Below, piece after piece: positions 54,404 through 63,950 of a stretch of DNA of 64,000 bases; position 1 is the stretch's first letter, and each line of letters starts with the position of its first letter. Source of the stretch: Verrucomicrobiota bacterium. Lineage in GTDB: Bacteria > Verrucomicrobiota > Verrucomicrobiia > Opitutales > Opitutaceae. The notes beneath the pieces were generated by a model. It made no database searches. It was not told the DNA's origin and worked only from the letters and a program-made list of their open reading frames with translations. The DNA is taken from positions 1 through 64,000 of the forward strand of contig JADKHC010000023.1 in assembly GCA_016721945.1 (NCBI GenBank), in the 5' to 3' direction. The translations under genes and the position numbers were made by a program.

Positions 54404-56638
54404 TCACTTCGTCTGCATGACGAAGACGCCGTCCCAATCCTTACCGGGCGGATTCAACTTCATCGCCGCGCATCGTTTGAGAAACACAGTCGAGGCATCG
54501 ACCCCGCTCACCGCCGATGGACGTGCCGGCTCCAGCGTCATCGAGCGGGCAAAACAATCCGCCGCCGAGGTCCAATCCTGTCTCAAATAATATTCGATTC
54601 CCCGATTAAAAATCTCGATGCAATCGAGCGCCGAGCTCGAAAGTTTATCCTTCAGGCCCGCCAGTTCGAAAATTGCCACCGGGCGCGAACGCCCCTTCAC
54701 CACAATCTTGTCGAGGAAGCGGAAGGCACAACGATCACCGTGCTTCTCCGCCGCGCCCTTGGTCATTTCACTAACCAGCGTGCCCACACCATAATTCTTG
54801 GCCGCACCTTCCAAACGAGCGGCAAGGTTAACATTGTCGCCCATCATCGTGTAATTGAAACGTGTGAGCGAACCCATGTTGCCCACAACGGCCAGACCGC
54901 TGTTCATGCCGATACGTGTGTGCATCTGCGTGACGAGCGAAGGCCATTTCGCGCCTTCCTCCGACCATTTGCCGCGCAGTTCCGCGAGACGCAGCTGAAT
55001 CAGCTGCGAGGCAACACAGGCCCGATATGCATGATCCGGCAACGCGAGTGGCGCGCCAAACATCGCCACCACCGCATCGCCCACGTATTTGTCGAGCGTG
55101 CCGCCCTGCTCCGTAATGGTGTCGGTGCAGACCGTCAGATACTCGTTCATCAACTCGACGAGTTGTTGCGGAGAGAGTAGTTCGGCAAACGCCGAGAAAT
55201 CCTGAATATCGCTGAAGAACGAAGTGATCTCCATTTCCGCACCGCCCAGCCTGGGATCATCGCCCGACTCGACCATGCGGTTGACCAGCTCAGGAGAAAC
55301 ATAGGCGCCAAACATGCCCTTGATGCGGCTCTTCTGTTTTTCCTCATTGAGCAGCTGCCAGGCAATCGCGCCAAAACTCATCGTGAATGCGGACCCGATC
55401 GGCGCAGTCAACGGCAGGACGAGATGGTAGTGCGAAAACAGGAAAAAGGCCGACAGCACAAACCCCACCATGAGCAGGAGAGCAAAAACCTTATAGCGCG
55501 CACTACGCGAACCACCCGCCGTCGCCAAACCGCAGATCACCAGCGCAAGCAACACCGTGATGCCGTCATCCGACCGGCTGGGAAGATGCGACAAGAAGCG
55601 GCCAGTGATGATCGTTTTCAGCAGATTTCCATGCACGCCCACCCGGGGAACAGGCACGTTGTCAAACGGAGTAACCGCCAGATCCTGCAACAACGGATCG
55701 ACGGGGCCGATCAGCACCACCGCTCCATCATACTGAGCGAAATATGCCTCCGCTGCTTTTTTCTCCTCCGGCTTGGTCGACGTCAGCATTCTCGCATAGA
55801 CCAAGACATCTGAAAAACTGGTATGCAGATTGCGCCCTGGTGAGTTCCAGGCGGAAAACCAGTTCACCTCGACGTCCTGCTGTTTGATCAACGGGATACG
55901 CGTCAATAATGCACCGTCGGTCGCGGTCACTATCATATGAGCTGGTTCGGTCTTTATCGCGGATTGCGGCAGCTTCCAATACAACCGCGCCAGCTCTACC
56001 GCCATGTGGTAATACGTGCGCTCACCTACGCGGGCGTGGGTTGGTACAAAATGGCTCGCTCCGTCGATTGTATCGATCAGGCCGATCAGCGGAGGATTCC
56101 AGACCGTACCATTCGCCATCCGGAATTCCGGCAGCTCGGGCGGTTGTGCTTCTGATGGTGGATCGATGACACGCGGCAGCCCGCGCTCATAAAGCTGTCC
56201 GTTGATATCGCGATCAATGTTCGCCGCGTATCCAGCGCCCAATACAACGGGCGGTTCGTGAAAAAGGAAACTGGCAAAGCGCCGGTTGCCCTCCTTCAAA
56301 CGCGTAGCGTCGGCCAATTGAGGCTGACCTTTTTCCGAAAAAACCAAGTCGACCCCAATCGCTTTCGCGCCGCCGACTTCGAGCAGGGCCTTGCAGACAT
56401 CAACATAGTAACCGCGGTCCCACGGCATATTGCCCAAGTCCACGATGGATTTCGCGTCAACATCGACGTAGGCGACCTTCACCGGAGCATCGAGCTCGCC
56501 GCGCCAGCGAAAACGCCAGTCAACCGACTTGTTCTCCAAAAAACCCAACCAGCCGTAATGGCTCGCCATGCACCAGAGCACGGGAATCGGCAGCAAAAAC
56601 AGCCAGCGGACTATAAGGGTCTTCTTGGGTTTTGCCAC
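54404..56638 (-). CDS. CHASE2-domain class III adenylate/guanylate cyclase
   Basis: A 744-residue membrane receptor cyclase. A first helix (about 10-30) is followed by an extracytoplasmic CHASE2 sensor (about 35-340; LDAPVKVAYVDVDAKSIVDL, GAKAIGVDLVFSEKGQ and GPVDPLLQDLAVTPF at its end). Three helices follow (about 350-420), then the cyclase domain (about 465-640) with FSDIQDFSAFAELLS (metal Asp), DKYVGDAVVAMFGAP (second Asp) and MMGDNVNLAARLEGAAKNYG. The C-terminal 100 residues include a TPR-like helix pair. The product could be cAMP or cGMP; the substrate-selecting residues were not assigned. It lies 80 bases after the FecR gene. Confidence 0.92.
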   Translation of the reverse strand: MAKPKKTLIVRWLFLLPIPVLWCMASHYGWLGFLENKSVDWRFRWRGELDAPVKVAYVDVDAKSIVDLGNMPWDRGYYVDVCKALLEVGGAKAIGVDLVFSEKGQPQLADATRLKEGNRRFASFLFHEPPVVLGAGYAANIDRDINGQLYERGLPRVIDPPSEAQPPELPEFRMANGTVWNPPLIGLIDTIDGASHFVPTHARVGERTYYHMAVELARLYWKLPQSAIKTEPAHMIVTATDGALLTRIPLIKQQDVEVNWFSAWNSPGRNLHTSFSDVLVYARMLTSTKPEEKKAAEAYFAQYDGAVVLIGPVDPLLQDLAVTPFDNVPVPRVGVHGNLLKTIITGRFLSHLPSRSDDGITVLLALVICGLATAGGSRSARYKVFALLLMVGFVLSAFFLFSHYHLVLPLTAPIGSAFTMSFGAIAWQLLNEEKQKSRIKGMFGAYVSPELVNRMVESGDDPRLGGAEMEITSFFSDIQDFSAFAELLSPQQLVELMNEYLTVCTDTITEQGGTLDKYVGDAVVAMFGAPLALPDHAYRACVASQLIQLRLAELRGKWSEEGAKWPSLVTQMHTRIGMNSGLAVVGNMGSLTRFNYTMMGDNVNLAARLEGAAKNYGVGTLVSEMTKGAAEKHGDRCAFRFLDKIVVKGRSRPVAIFELAGLKDKLSSSALDCIEIFNRGIEYYLRQDWTSAADCFARSMTLEPARPSAVSGVDASTVFLKRCAAMKLNPPGKDWDGVFVMQTK

Positions 56639-56718
56639 GCCGCGAGAACGTAGGGGAAGCGTGGTTACACTTCCAGCCCGTAGTTAATGCGTCTTACGAA
56701 AGAGCCCAGCCTAACGAC

Positions 56719-57666
56719 TCAGAGTTTGCCGTCGCCCGGCGTGGTACGCGGTGGCGCGATCGCAGCAGGTGGCACCGGCGAAAGCGGTGTCGCATCAAGA
56801 CCGGAGCCGGTGGAACCAGAACCCGGGCCCGAACCATCAGACGTGCTACCACCCGACTGTGGATAAGCTTCCTGCGGAGCCGCCGTATTGGTCATGGCAG
56901 GGAAATTCACCGATGCAGCCGCCTCAAGCAACTGCTGCTGAGCGAGAGCAAGCGCGGCTTTAATACTGGCTGGGATCTCGGTCACTTTGATATTCGCGGG
57001 CAGAGAAACGAGTCGGCCTGCGGCATCAAGCGCGAGCCCTTCGAGAGAAACCTGCTGATCCTTCTCAACATCAACCGCACGAGCACGTCCACCGAAGTCG
57101 AGATTGATTTTACCCTCGACCATGCGCAGGGCATAGGAAGCCACCGAACCGGACTGACGATACAAAATCTGGAAAGTCGTTCCGCGAATACCGGCGGCGC
57201 CAACCGGTGTCTGTACACTAAAGTTCGAGCCCTTGTCACGGCGCAGGTGTTTCACATTCGACATCAACTCGCCTCGAACAAGGGTGAGTTTCGTGGAAGA
57301 GGTCGTGGGTTCGTCGACCATCTCGCTCGCTTTCACCGGCTGCGAGAAGGGGTCCTGCAAAAACTCGTTGATCAAGAGCGAGGACTTCGCCGCGAGATTC
57401 ACCGTGGCACCGTTAGAGAATACCAGCAATACACGGGCGTCCTCGCCGGTAACAATCAGCTGATCCTGAGTAAGTTCATCGCGCTCGGAAAGTTTGCGTG
57501 GGCGCATCGGATCGCGCGTGTCCGTCACCGTCACCGATCCAACAACTTTGGCGGCTATGATCCGCCCGATTACCTTTGTGCCGGTCGTGGTCTGTGCACA
57601 AAGCCAGCCCGGCGCCATTAGAAGGAGTGCGGCGAGCCAAAAACGGAGGAGAGAAATTTGTGGCAT
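56719..57666 (-). CDS. FecR-domain secreted protein
   Basis: A 315-residue protein with a signal peptide (LRFWLAALLLMAPGWLCAQ, cleaved near residue 25) and a FecR-like beta domain (about 30-200): AAKVVGSVTVTD, VTGEDARVLLVFSNGATVNL, TKLTLVRGELMSNVKH and FSVQTPVGAAGIRGTTFQIL. The remaining part is low-complexity Ala/Gly/Ser/Pro. It is not a sigma-factor regulator here; secreted FecR proteins of this kind often sit with CHASE2 cyclases, as they do here. It lies 12 bases after the O-antigen-ligase-like gene, so the three genes form a likely operon. Confidence 0.88.
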   Translation of the reverse strand: MPQISLLRFWLAALLLMAPGWLCAQTTTGTKVIGRIIAAKVVGSVTVTDTRDPMRPRKLSERDELTQDQLIVTGEDARVLLVFSNGATVNLAAKSSLLINEFLQDPFSQPVKASEMVDEPTTSSTKLTLVRGELMSNVKHLRRDKGSNFSVQTPVGAAGIRGTTFQILYRQSGSVASYALRMVEGKINLDFGGRARAVDVEKDQQVSLEGLALDAAGRLVSLPANIKVTEIPASIKAALALAQQQLLEAAASVNFPAMTNTAAPQEAYPQSGGSTSDGSGPGSGSTGSGLDATPLSPVPPAAIAPPRTTPGDGKL

Positions 57667-57678
57667 GGCGGGCGGGGG

Positions 57679-59574
57679 TTATCGGGTTGAGCTTAATCTG
57701 CGCTTTAATGCTATGGCAGAAGGATTGACATGGTCAAGACGCAAACTACTTTCAATAGCAGCAAGCGCCATGGGTTTGGCTATCTCATTCAGGCTAAGAT
57801 GGTAGGCGTGGTAGTACCAGACCGTACTGTTAACGGGAGCGAGTTCCAAGGCTTTAACGAAGGCACCACCAGCCTCCGCCCAGCGGCCTTGCATATCGAG
57901 CGAGACGCCGCGGCGTATCCAGAATTCGGGGACATCGAGCGAGCGCTCCAACGCCTTCTTGGCCGAAGCTTCGGCTTCCTTGCCGAGTTCGTTCATGCGC
58001 GCCGGATTCAGATGTGACCAAAGTTCGGTGACATATGCGCGGTCGGACCAAGCCTGCGCATTACCCGAATCAAGCGCCAGCGCTTCCGAAAAAGCCACCG
58101 CCGCAAACGTGAGTGTTTCTCGCTGGGTGTTCTGCGTAGCACCTGGATTCTGCGCGAGTCGGTCAATCGCCTGTCGGCCTGCATAACGCGCCGCTTCCGC
58201 GCGGTAGATCGGGAGAGCGACTCCGAGCGAAAACAGCGCCACCGCCAGACTCGCGGCGAGCAAGCCTACCTGGAGTTTGATTCCCGCAGTCTCACGGTTC
58301 GGCATCGGCCAGCAGCGTTGCACCCACTCGCCGGAGCACACTGCCACAATCATCGCGAGCGCCGGGATCTTGAAATGAAAATCCACAAACAACGACAATA
58401 TGAACGCCCCCAGCCCCACCCCGAGCGCATTCGTGACTTCGAGTGCCTCCCAGCCAACCAAAGCCCCGGTTGCGACTGCTGGCTGTAACGACTGGTTCCT
58501 CGCTGCCAAAACCACAACTACCGAAGCCGCACCAAAGAAGAGGAGAAAGCCCGACAGCCCGTAATCGCTGAGCGTATTCAGATAATCGTTATGCGCCCAT
58601 TGCGGCTCATCGCGGAAGCCTTCGGGTCGATGGCGTTCGAAAAGCGTGTTGTAGCTGCCGCCGCCAGTCCCGAGCACGGGCGCGTCGGCAAACAGTTCCC
58701 AACTCGCCTGCCACAGAATCGGCCGACTGCGTTCGCCCGCATCGGCAATCATGGCATCAAGCCGCTGTTTCACCCGGGGCACCGACGAGTAAAGCGTCAG
58801 CCCGATGAGCAACGCCGCCGCCAAGGCCGTCGCCGCAAGGGTGAAGCGCATCGACCAGTTTAAATTGCGAGCGCACAGCGGCCACGCGATCAGTGCCAAA
58901 GAAAGCGAAAGCCAGGCTCCGCGACTGATCGTCAACCCGAGGCCCAGCAAAAACACCGCTGCGAGATAACCCCAGAAAACACGTTCGACCGCACTCGAGC
59001 CGCGCTGCCATGCGAGCATGAGCATCGGCGGAATTAGCAGGAGCAAGAAAGCCGCCAAGCTGTTCGGGATGCCAAACGGTCCGCTCGCCCGACCGATAAA
59101 CTGGTCCGCTTGCGTGCGTCCCATCGGAAGCCAATCGGGAATAACGAACCGTTGATAAACGGCAAGCAGCACGGCGATGCCCGCCAGCACGACCAATGTA
59201 CCGAGCACAAAAGCACGCGGACCTTTGCGCGTGAGGCCGTTGATCATCAGCCAGAACACCGCAATCATTTGCGCCCAGCCCAACCAGTCGCGCCAACCAA
59301 GCCACGACACCGGCGAAACGGCAGTAACATTGAAGGCCGCGTAGGCCAAAAACGGCAGCAACCACAACCCGGCGGGATGAGGCCGTTGCCGGGTCCAGGC
59401 AGCAAAACCAAGTTGCACCGCCAAGGCCGCGCCGGTCAGCGGCCAGCTGAGCGCCATCGTTTCCGGCCGGTAGCCGCCGAGGCAGAGAGTCGTCCACACC
59501 AGATTCGCGGCCAGCAGGAGCGCCACGAGCCATTCGCCAATGGCGGCAGACGACAGGAATTTGAGGCGTGCCAT
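57679..59574 (-). CDS. O-antigen ligase/polymerase-like membrane protein with TPR tail
   Basis: A 631-residue protein of the Wzy_C/WaaL family. About 11-12 helices fill residues 10-460, with the periplasmic loop GRASGPFGIPNSLAAFLLLL and the conserved LGTGGGSYNTLFERHRPEGF followed by AHNDYLNTLSDYGLSGFLL, which holds the His expected of the active loop. A C-terminal TPR region (about 490-625) includes DGRWAEAG-like DMQGRWAEAGGAFVKALELA. It could attach or polymerise surface polysaccharide, or glycosylate proteins. Specificity is not readable. First gene of the probable operon with the FecR and cyclase genes. Confidence 0.87.
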   Translation of the reverse strand: MARLKFLSSAAIGEWLVALLLAANLVWTTLCLGGYRPETMALSWPLTGAALAVQLGFAAWTRQRPHPAGLWLLPFLAYAAFNVTAVSPVSWLGWRDWLGWAQMIAVFWLMINGLTRKGPRAFVLGTLVVLAGIAVLLAVYQRFVIPDWLPMGRTQADQFIGRASGPFGIPNSLAAFLLLLIPPMLMLAWQRGSSAVERVFWGYLAAVFLLGLGLTISRGAWLSLSLALIAWPLCARNLNWSMRFTLAATALAAALLIGLTLYSSVPRVKQRLDAMIADAGERSRPILWQASWELFADAPVLGTGGGSYNTLFERHRPEGFRDEPQWAHNDYLNTLSDYGLSGFLLFFGAASVVVVLAARNQSLQPAVATGALVGWEALEVTNALGVGLGAFILSLFVDFHFKIPALAMIVAVCSGEWVQRCWPMPNRETAGIKLQVGLLAASLAVALFSLGVALPIYRAEAARYAGRQAIDRLAQNPGATQNTQRETLTFAAVAFSEALALDSGNAQAWSDRAYVTELWSHLNPARMNELGKEAEASAKKALERSLDVPEFWIRRGVSLDMQGRWAEAGGAFVKALELAPVNSTVWYYHAYHLSLNEIAKPMALAAIESSLRLDHVNPSAIALKRRLSSTR

Positions 59575-59624
59575 GCTTTACTTAGGTAACGTCTTATCCT
59601 GACCAAAATAAAGAAATTAGCGCA

Positions 59625-59668
59625 CAAAAAACGCGGCCCCGAAGTCGTGAAGACCACAAGGCCGCGTT
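59625..59668 (-). terminator. Rho-independent terminator after tpiA
   Basis: On the minus strand AACGCGGCC and GGCCGCGTT pair across a 20-base loop, followed by TTTTTTG. It is placed 32 bases after the tpiA stop. Confidence 0.85.
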
Positions 59669-59700
59669 GTCTAAAAACGAAAGCGTTTCGCTAAGTGGGA

Positions 59701-60471
59701 TTACTTCGCTGCGATGGCTGCGTTGACGAGGTCAACGAAGCTGCGTGTTTCGAGCGCCGCGCCACCGATCAAACCGCCATCGATATCCTTCTGCGCGAGG
59801 AGTTCGGGAGCGTTGGAGGGCTTCATCGAGCCGCCGTAGAGAATGCGGACCTTCTGCGCGATCGCGTCACCAAAGATCTTGGCGAGGAGCGAGCGGATGA
59901 AGGCGTGAACTTCCTGCGCCTGCTCGGTCGTGGCGACTTTGCCGGTGCCGATGGCCCAAACGGGTTCGTAAGCGATCACGACGCTGGCCGCGTCATCCTT
60001 GCTCACGCCAACGAGACCGCCTTCGAGCTGGGTCTGTACAACCTTGAGGGTCGAACCGGATTCGCGCTCGGCGAGGGTTTCGCCAACGCAGAGGATGGGC
60101 TTGAGCTGGTTCTTGATGGCGGCGAGGACCTTCTTGTTGATGAAGGCATCGGTCTCGCCGAAATAGGCGCGACGTTCGCTGTGGCCGAGGATCACGTGCG
60201 TGGCGAAGAGCGCGCGCAGCATCGGAGCCGAGACTTCGCCGGTGTAGGCGCCGCTGGCTTCGGGATGCATGTTTTGCGCACCGAGTTTGACCGACGAGCC
60301 GTCGACGACCTTGCCGACCGTTTCGATTGAAGTGAAGGGAGGGCAAACGACGATTTCGACGTCGATGACCTTGCCGAGTTCGGCAACGATTTCTTTGGAG
60401 AGCGTCAGAGCGTCGGGCGACGTCTTGTTCATCTTCCAGTTACCAGCGATGAGTTTTTTGCGTAATGACAT
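59701..60471 (-). CDS. tpiA: Triosephosphate isomerase
   Basis: A TIM-barrel enzyme interconverting dihydroxyacetone phosphate and glyceraldehyde 3-phosphate. 256 residues. KLIAGNWKMNK (catalytic Lys), VILGHSERRAYFGE (catalytic His), VVIAYEPVWAIGTGKVATTE (catalytic Glu) and the phosphate loop ILYGGSMKPSNAPELLAQKD are all present, along with GGLIGGAALE near the end. It is the last gene of gap-pgk-tpiA, 90 bases after pgk, and is followed by a terminator. Confidence 0.97.
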   Translation of the reverse strand: MSLRKKLIAGNWKMNKTSPDALTLSKEIVAELGKVIDVEIVVCPPFTSIETVGKVVDGSSVKLGAQNMHPEASGAYTGEVSAPMLRALFATHVILGHSERRAYFGETDAFINKKVLAAIKNQLKPILCVGETLAERESGSTLKVVQTQLEGGLVGVSKDDAASVVIAYEPVWAIGTGKVATTEQAQEVHAFIRSLLAKIFGDAIAQKVRILYGGSMKPSNAPELLAQKDIDGGLIGGAALETRSFVDLVNAAIAAK

Positions 60472-60561
60472 GGGAATAAAATTTACAGGAGGAAACAGAG
60501 CAAACGGAGAGTCAGAAATCTTTCTCTATTCTCTCCGCTACCTTCTGTTGAATGGTTTTGG

Positions 60562-61818
60562 TTAGGTTTCGAGGAAGGCTACGCCGGGGAGGGTCTTGCC
60601 TTCGAGGAGTTCGAGGCTGGCGCCGCCGCCGGTGGAGCAATGCGTAACAACCTTCGCGACCTTGAATTTCTTCGCGGCCGTAGCGGTGTCGCCGCCACCG
60701 ATGACGGTGGTTGCGCCGCCCTTGGTGGCTTCAGCAATGGCTTCGGCCTGGGCGATGGTGCCTGCAGCAAACTTGTCGAATTCGAACACACCAGCAGGGC
60801 CGTTCCAGACGATGGTCTTCGAAGCGAGAATGGTCTCGCGGAAGAGTGCGATCGACTTCGGACCGACGTCGAGACCGAGCCAACCGGCAGGAATGCCTTC
60901 CTGATCGGTGACGACCTTCGTGTTGGCGTCAGCGGCGAACTTGTCGGCAGCGACATAGTCAACCGGGAGGACGAGCTTCACGCCCTTGGCTTTGGCCTTG
61001 GTAGCGAGTTCGGCAACGATCTTCGCGCCTTCGGCGTCGAAGAGGCTGGAGCCGATTTCGACGTTCTCGATGACCTTCTTGAAGGTGAAGGCCATGCCGC
61101 CGCCGATGATGATCGCGTTGGCTTTGTCGAGGAGGTTGTTGATCAGCGGAATCTTGTCGGCGATCTTGGCGCCGCCGAGAATGGCGAGCAGCGGGCGCTG
61201 CGGATTTTCGATGACTTTAGCGAAGGCGACGAGTTCGGCTTCCATGAGAAAGCCAGCGGCTTTGTCCTTCAGCGTAACGCCGACCATCGACGAGTGCGCG
61301 CGATGCGCGGTGCCGAAAGCGTCGTTGACGTACACGTCGGCGAGCTTCGAGAGCGAGGCGCGGAATTCCGTGACCTTGGCCGGATCGGCCTTGATGGATT
61401 TCTCGGTGCCGTCGGCCTGCTTTTCCTTGATCTTGCCTTCTTCCTCGATGTGGAAGCGGAGATTTTCGAGGAGAACGACTTCGCCAGCCTTGAGGGCGGC
61501 GCAGGAGGCTTCGACTTCGGCGCCGACGCAGTCGTTGAGGAACTTGACGGGTTTACCGAGGAGTTTCTCGAGTTCAACCGCGATGGGCTTGAGCGAGAAT
61601 TTGGCGATGACCTTGCCGTCCGGACGGCCGAGGTGGCTAGCGAGGACGACCGACGCGCCTTGTTCGAGGGCGTACTGGATCGTGGGCAGCGCGGCGGCGA
61701 TGCGCGCGTTGTTGGTGATCGCGCCAGTGGCTTTGTCCTGAGGGACGTTGAAGTCGACGCGGATGAAGACGCGTTTGCCGGCGAGGCTGAGGTCGCGGAT
61801 GGATTTGAATTTGGCCAT
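60562..61818 (-). CDS. pgk: Phosphoglycerate kinase
   Basis: A glycolytic kinase transferring phosphate between 1,3-bisphosphoglycerate and ADP. 418 residues. Motifs: RVFIRVDFNVPQDKATGAIT, VVLASHLGRPDGKVIAKFSL, LLENLRFHIEEEGKIKEKQA, VNDAFGTAHRAHSSMVGV, AILGGAKIADKIPLINNLLD, VWNGPAGVFEFDKFAAGT and VIGGGDTATAAKKF with STGGGASLELLEGKTLPGV. The order gap-pgk-tpiA on one strand is a common glycolytic cluster. Start at ATG 61816-61818. Confidence 0.97.
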   Translation of the reverse strand: MAKFKSIRDLSLAGKRVFIRVDFNVPQDKATGAITNNARIAAALPTIQYALEQGASVVLASHLGRPDGKVIAKFSLKPIAVELEKLLGKPVKFLNDCVGAEVEASCAALKAGEVVLLENLRFHIEEEGKIKEKQADGTEKSIKADPAKVTEFRASLSKLADVYVNDAFGTAHRAHSSMVGVTLKDKAAGFLMEAELVAFAKVIENPQRPLLAILGGAKIADKIPLINNLLDKANAIIIGGGMAFTFKKVIENVEIGSSLFDAEGAKIVAELATKAKAKGVKLVLPVDYVAADKFAADANTKVVTDQEGIPAGWLGLDVGPKSIALFRETILASKTIVWNGPAGVFEFDKFAAGTIAQAEAIAEATKGGATTVIGGGDTATAAKKFKVAKVVTHCSTGGGASLELLEGKTLPGVAFLET

Positions 61819-61875
61819 GGTGAGAAAATGAAAATCGGAGAAACGAAGTAGCTGTAGGACGAAAACGGATACAGG

Positions 61876-61945
61876 GAGGGCTGAAAGAAAAAGGGCTGAA
61901 GGTGAAATAAATTCAGCCCTTCAGCCCTTTGAGATTGTTCAGCCC
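61876..61945 (-). other. Intercistronic hairpin cluster between gap and pgk
   Basis: Copies of gggctgaa (near 61878 and 61893) face several ttcagccc copies (near 61912, 61920 and 61938), so alternative stems can form. Probable 3' stabiliser or partial terminator of the gap transcript. Confidence 0.65.
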
Positions 61946-61966
61946 TTATTCGAGCTGCGGTGCAGC

Positions 61967-63013
61967 TTAGAGCTTGGCGGAGATCTTCTTGGTGAGCTCA
62001 ACGACGCGGTTGGAATAACCCCATTCGTTGTCGTACCAGCTGATGAGCTTGAAGAAGTTCTTGTTCAGCTCGATCGAAGAGCCGGCGTCGAAGATCGACG
62101 AGCGCTTGTCGTGGATGAAGTCAGAGGAAACCACTTCGTCTTCGGTGTAACCGAGGATGTCCTTCAGGTAGGTCTCAGAGGCGTTCTTGAGGGCGGCCTT
62201 GATCTCAGCGAGGGAGGTGTCTTTGACGGTCTTGAAGGTCAGATCGACGACCGAAACGGTCGGGACCGGAACGCGGAGAGCCATGCCGGTGAGCTTGCCT
62301 TTGACTTCTGGGCAAACGAGCGCGACGGCCTTGGCAGCACCCGTCGAGGACGGGATGATGTTCTGAGCGGCGGTACGGCCACCCTTCCAGTCCTTCTTGG
62401 ACGGGCCATCAACGGTCTTCTGCGTGGCGGTGTAAGCGTGAACCGTGGTCATCAGACCTTCGGCGATGCCAAAACCTTCCTTGAGGAGAACGTGGACGAT
62501 CGGAGCCAAGCAGTTGGTCGTGCAGGAAGCATTCGAGACGATGTTGTGCAGAGCGGCATCGTACTTCTCGTCGTTCACGCCGAGAACCACGGTGATGTCT
62601 TCACCCTTGGCCGGAGCGGAAATGATGACCTTCTTGGCGCCAGCGGTGATGTGGCCCTTGGCCTTGTCAGCGTCGGTGAAGAGGCCGGTCGACTCGATGA
62701 CGACCTGGACACCCAGCTTAGCCCAGGGGAGCTCAGCGGGAGATTTGGCGGAAACCACGAGGATTTCTTTGCCGTTAACGATGAGGACGTCGTCCTCGGC
62801 TTTGTCAGCGGCGGACTTCTTAGAGCCAACGGTGCCGTTGAATTTACCCTGTGTGGAATCGTACTTCAGCAGGTAGGCCAAGTTATCGGCCGGAACGATA
62901 TCGCCGACTGCGACGACGTCGAAAGTTGTGCCGAGAAGGCCTTGCTCCACGAGAGCGCGGAAAACGAGGCGGCCGATGCGACCGAAACCATTGATTGCGA
63001 CTTTAACTGCCAT
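61967..63013 (-). CDS. gap: Glyceraldehyde-3-phosphate dehydrogenase, type I
   Basis: An NAD-dependent glycolytic enzyme of 348 residues. It starts MAVKVAINGFGRIGRLVFRA (Rossmann fold), with a GGAG ribosome-binding site 6-9 bases upstream of ATG 63013. The catalytic SNASCTTNCLAPIVHVLLKE contains the active Cys; ATQKTVDGPSKKDWKGGRTA, NIIPSSTGAAKAV, GMALRVPVPTVSVVDLTF and SWYDNEWGYSNRVVELTKKI are standard. First gene of the gap-pgk-tpiA cluster. Confidence 0.97.
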   Translation of the reverse strand: MAVKVAINGFGRIGRLVFRALVEQGLLGTTFDVVAVGDIVPADNLAYLLKYDSTQGKFNGTVGSKKSAADKAEDDVLIVNGKEILVVSAKSPAELPWAKLGVQVVIESTGLFTDADKAKGHITAGAKKVIISAPAKGEDITVVLGVNDEKYDAALHNIVSNASCTTNCLAPIVHVLLKEGFGIAEGLMTTVHAYTATQKTVDGPSKKDWKGGRTAAQNIIPSSTGAAKAVALVCPEVKGKLTGMALRVPVPTVSVVDLTFKTVKDTSLAEIKAALKNASETYLKDILGYTEDEVVSSDFIHDKRSSIFDAGSSIELNKNFFKLISWYDNEWGYSNRVVELTKKISAKL

Positions 63014-63160
63014 GGTGAACTCCAGTTTCTACTGTGATGTTTATGTGCTGATTGAAATGAACTGCCGCGCGAAGGCGCAGGAAGTGTGAGAGAAAAGCTC
63101 TGGATACGGCTTTGGCAAGGGTTTTGATGACCTCATCTATACATGCGCAAAAAACCGCAA

Positions 63161-63172
63161 AAAACGCGTTTT
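63161..63172. promoter_or_regulatory. Palindrome AAAACGCGTTTT upstream of gap
   Basis: A perfect 12-base palindrome with flanking A and T runs lies about 150 bases upstream of the gap start. TATAGAT nearby on the minus strand might be a -10 box. It is a candidate control site and unproven. Confidence 0.3.
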
Positions 63173-63304
63173 GCATGAAAAATGTTACTAGACGAATGGC
63201 GAAGAACACGTTGGCGAATGACTTCGGCGGTAAAGGAGGCCGACATCCGCGCCGTGCACTGGCGACTGGCTAGGCTATTTTTCGTTTCTGGAAGACATCG
63301 AATC

Positions 63305-63688
63305 TCAAGCCGTCAGCGTTTTCGGTCCCGCGATGCTCCACGCTTTCGAAATGCGGCCGCTTTCGACCAAGTAGATCATCGTGAGCTCAATAGTACCGCA
63401 ACCATCGGGGAACGTCCGAGTGACCAACTCGTGATCAATCACCGTGCCGCCCATAATAATCCTCTTCAATAAACAGGCGTGTAGATTCGGCTCGGCGAAA
63501 CGAAGCGCGAAACGCTCCCGCAGCTCTATTGAACCCTTCGCCAACAACTTTGTTGGATGCTCGTACAACTCGGCGTCGTCGGCATAGATCGCCACGAGAG
63601 CCTCAAGGTCGCGCCGATTGAACGCATCGAACTGCGCTTGCACAATAGACTCGGGATTGTCGAAAGATATTTCAGAAGGTCTGGTCAT
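63305..63688 (-). CDS. SnoaL-like / NTF2-fold protein
   Basis: A 127-residue cytoplasmic protein with the cone-shaped SnoaL/NTF2 fold. QAQFDAFNRRDLEALVAIYA with DDAELYEHP is the usual N-terminal helix and first strands, followed by ELRERFALRFAEPNLHACLL, IDHELVTRTFPDGCGTIELT and MIYLVESGRISKAWSI. Such proteins act as isomerases, dehydratases or are of unknown role; nothing nearby suggests a substrate. It is the last intact gene in the window. Confidence 0.88.
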   Translation of the reverse strand: MTRPSEISFDNPESIVQAQFDAFNRRDLEALVAIYADDAELYEHPTKLLAKGSIELRERFALRFAEPNLHACLLKRIIMGGTVIDHELVTRTFPDGCGTIELTMIYLVESGRISKAWSIAGPKTLTA

Positions 63689-63950
63689 AAGGATGTCGTC
63701 GTTGGCTCTTGTGCCATGTTCGGCTTTTCAGATATTTTCGAGCAATCACTGGTAGCCTTCAAACTCATTTCCCAATCGTCATAACAGGCCGTGAGCCCGC
63801 AAGCGAAACCGAAAGACCCATTTCGTACGAGCCCTCGCCCGCAAACAAAGCTGTGGGTTTCTATCCTTGTCGCATGTCGCGTGGTTGCGCTCTGGATCTA
63901 AGGACGAAGTAACACGACTGTACTATCTCGATCGTTGCGCCGTCTCCCAA
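63689..63950. other. Intergenic region near the right end
   Basis: I see no supported gene, hairpin or repeat in these 262 bases. Confidence 0.5.

Noticed and set aside
60640..61851. 403-residue open frame on the plus strand
   Set aside because: Antisense to pgk, which has all catalytic motifs.
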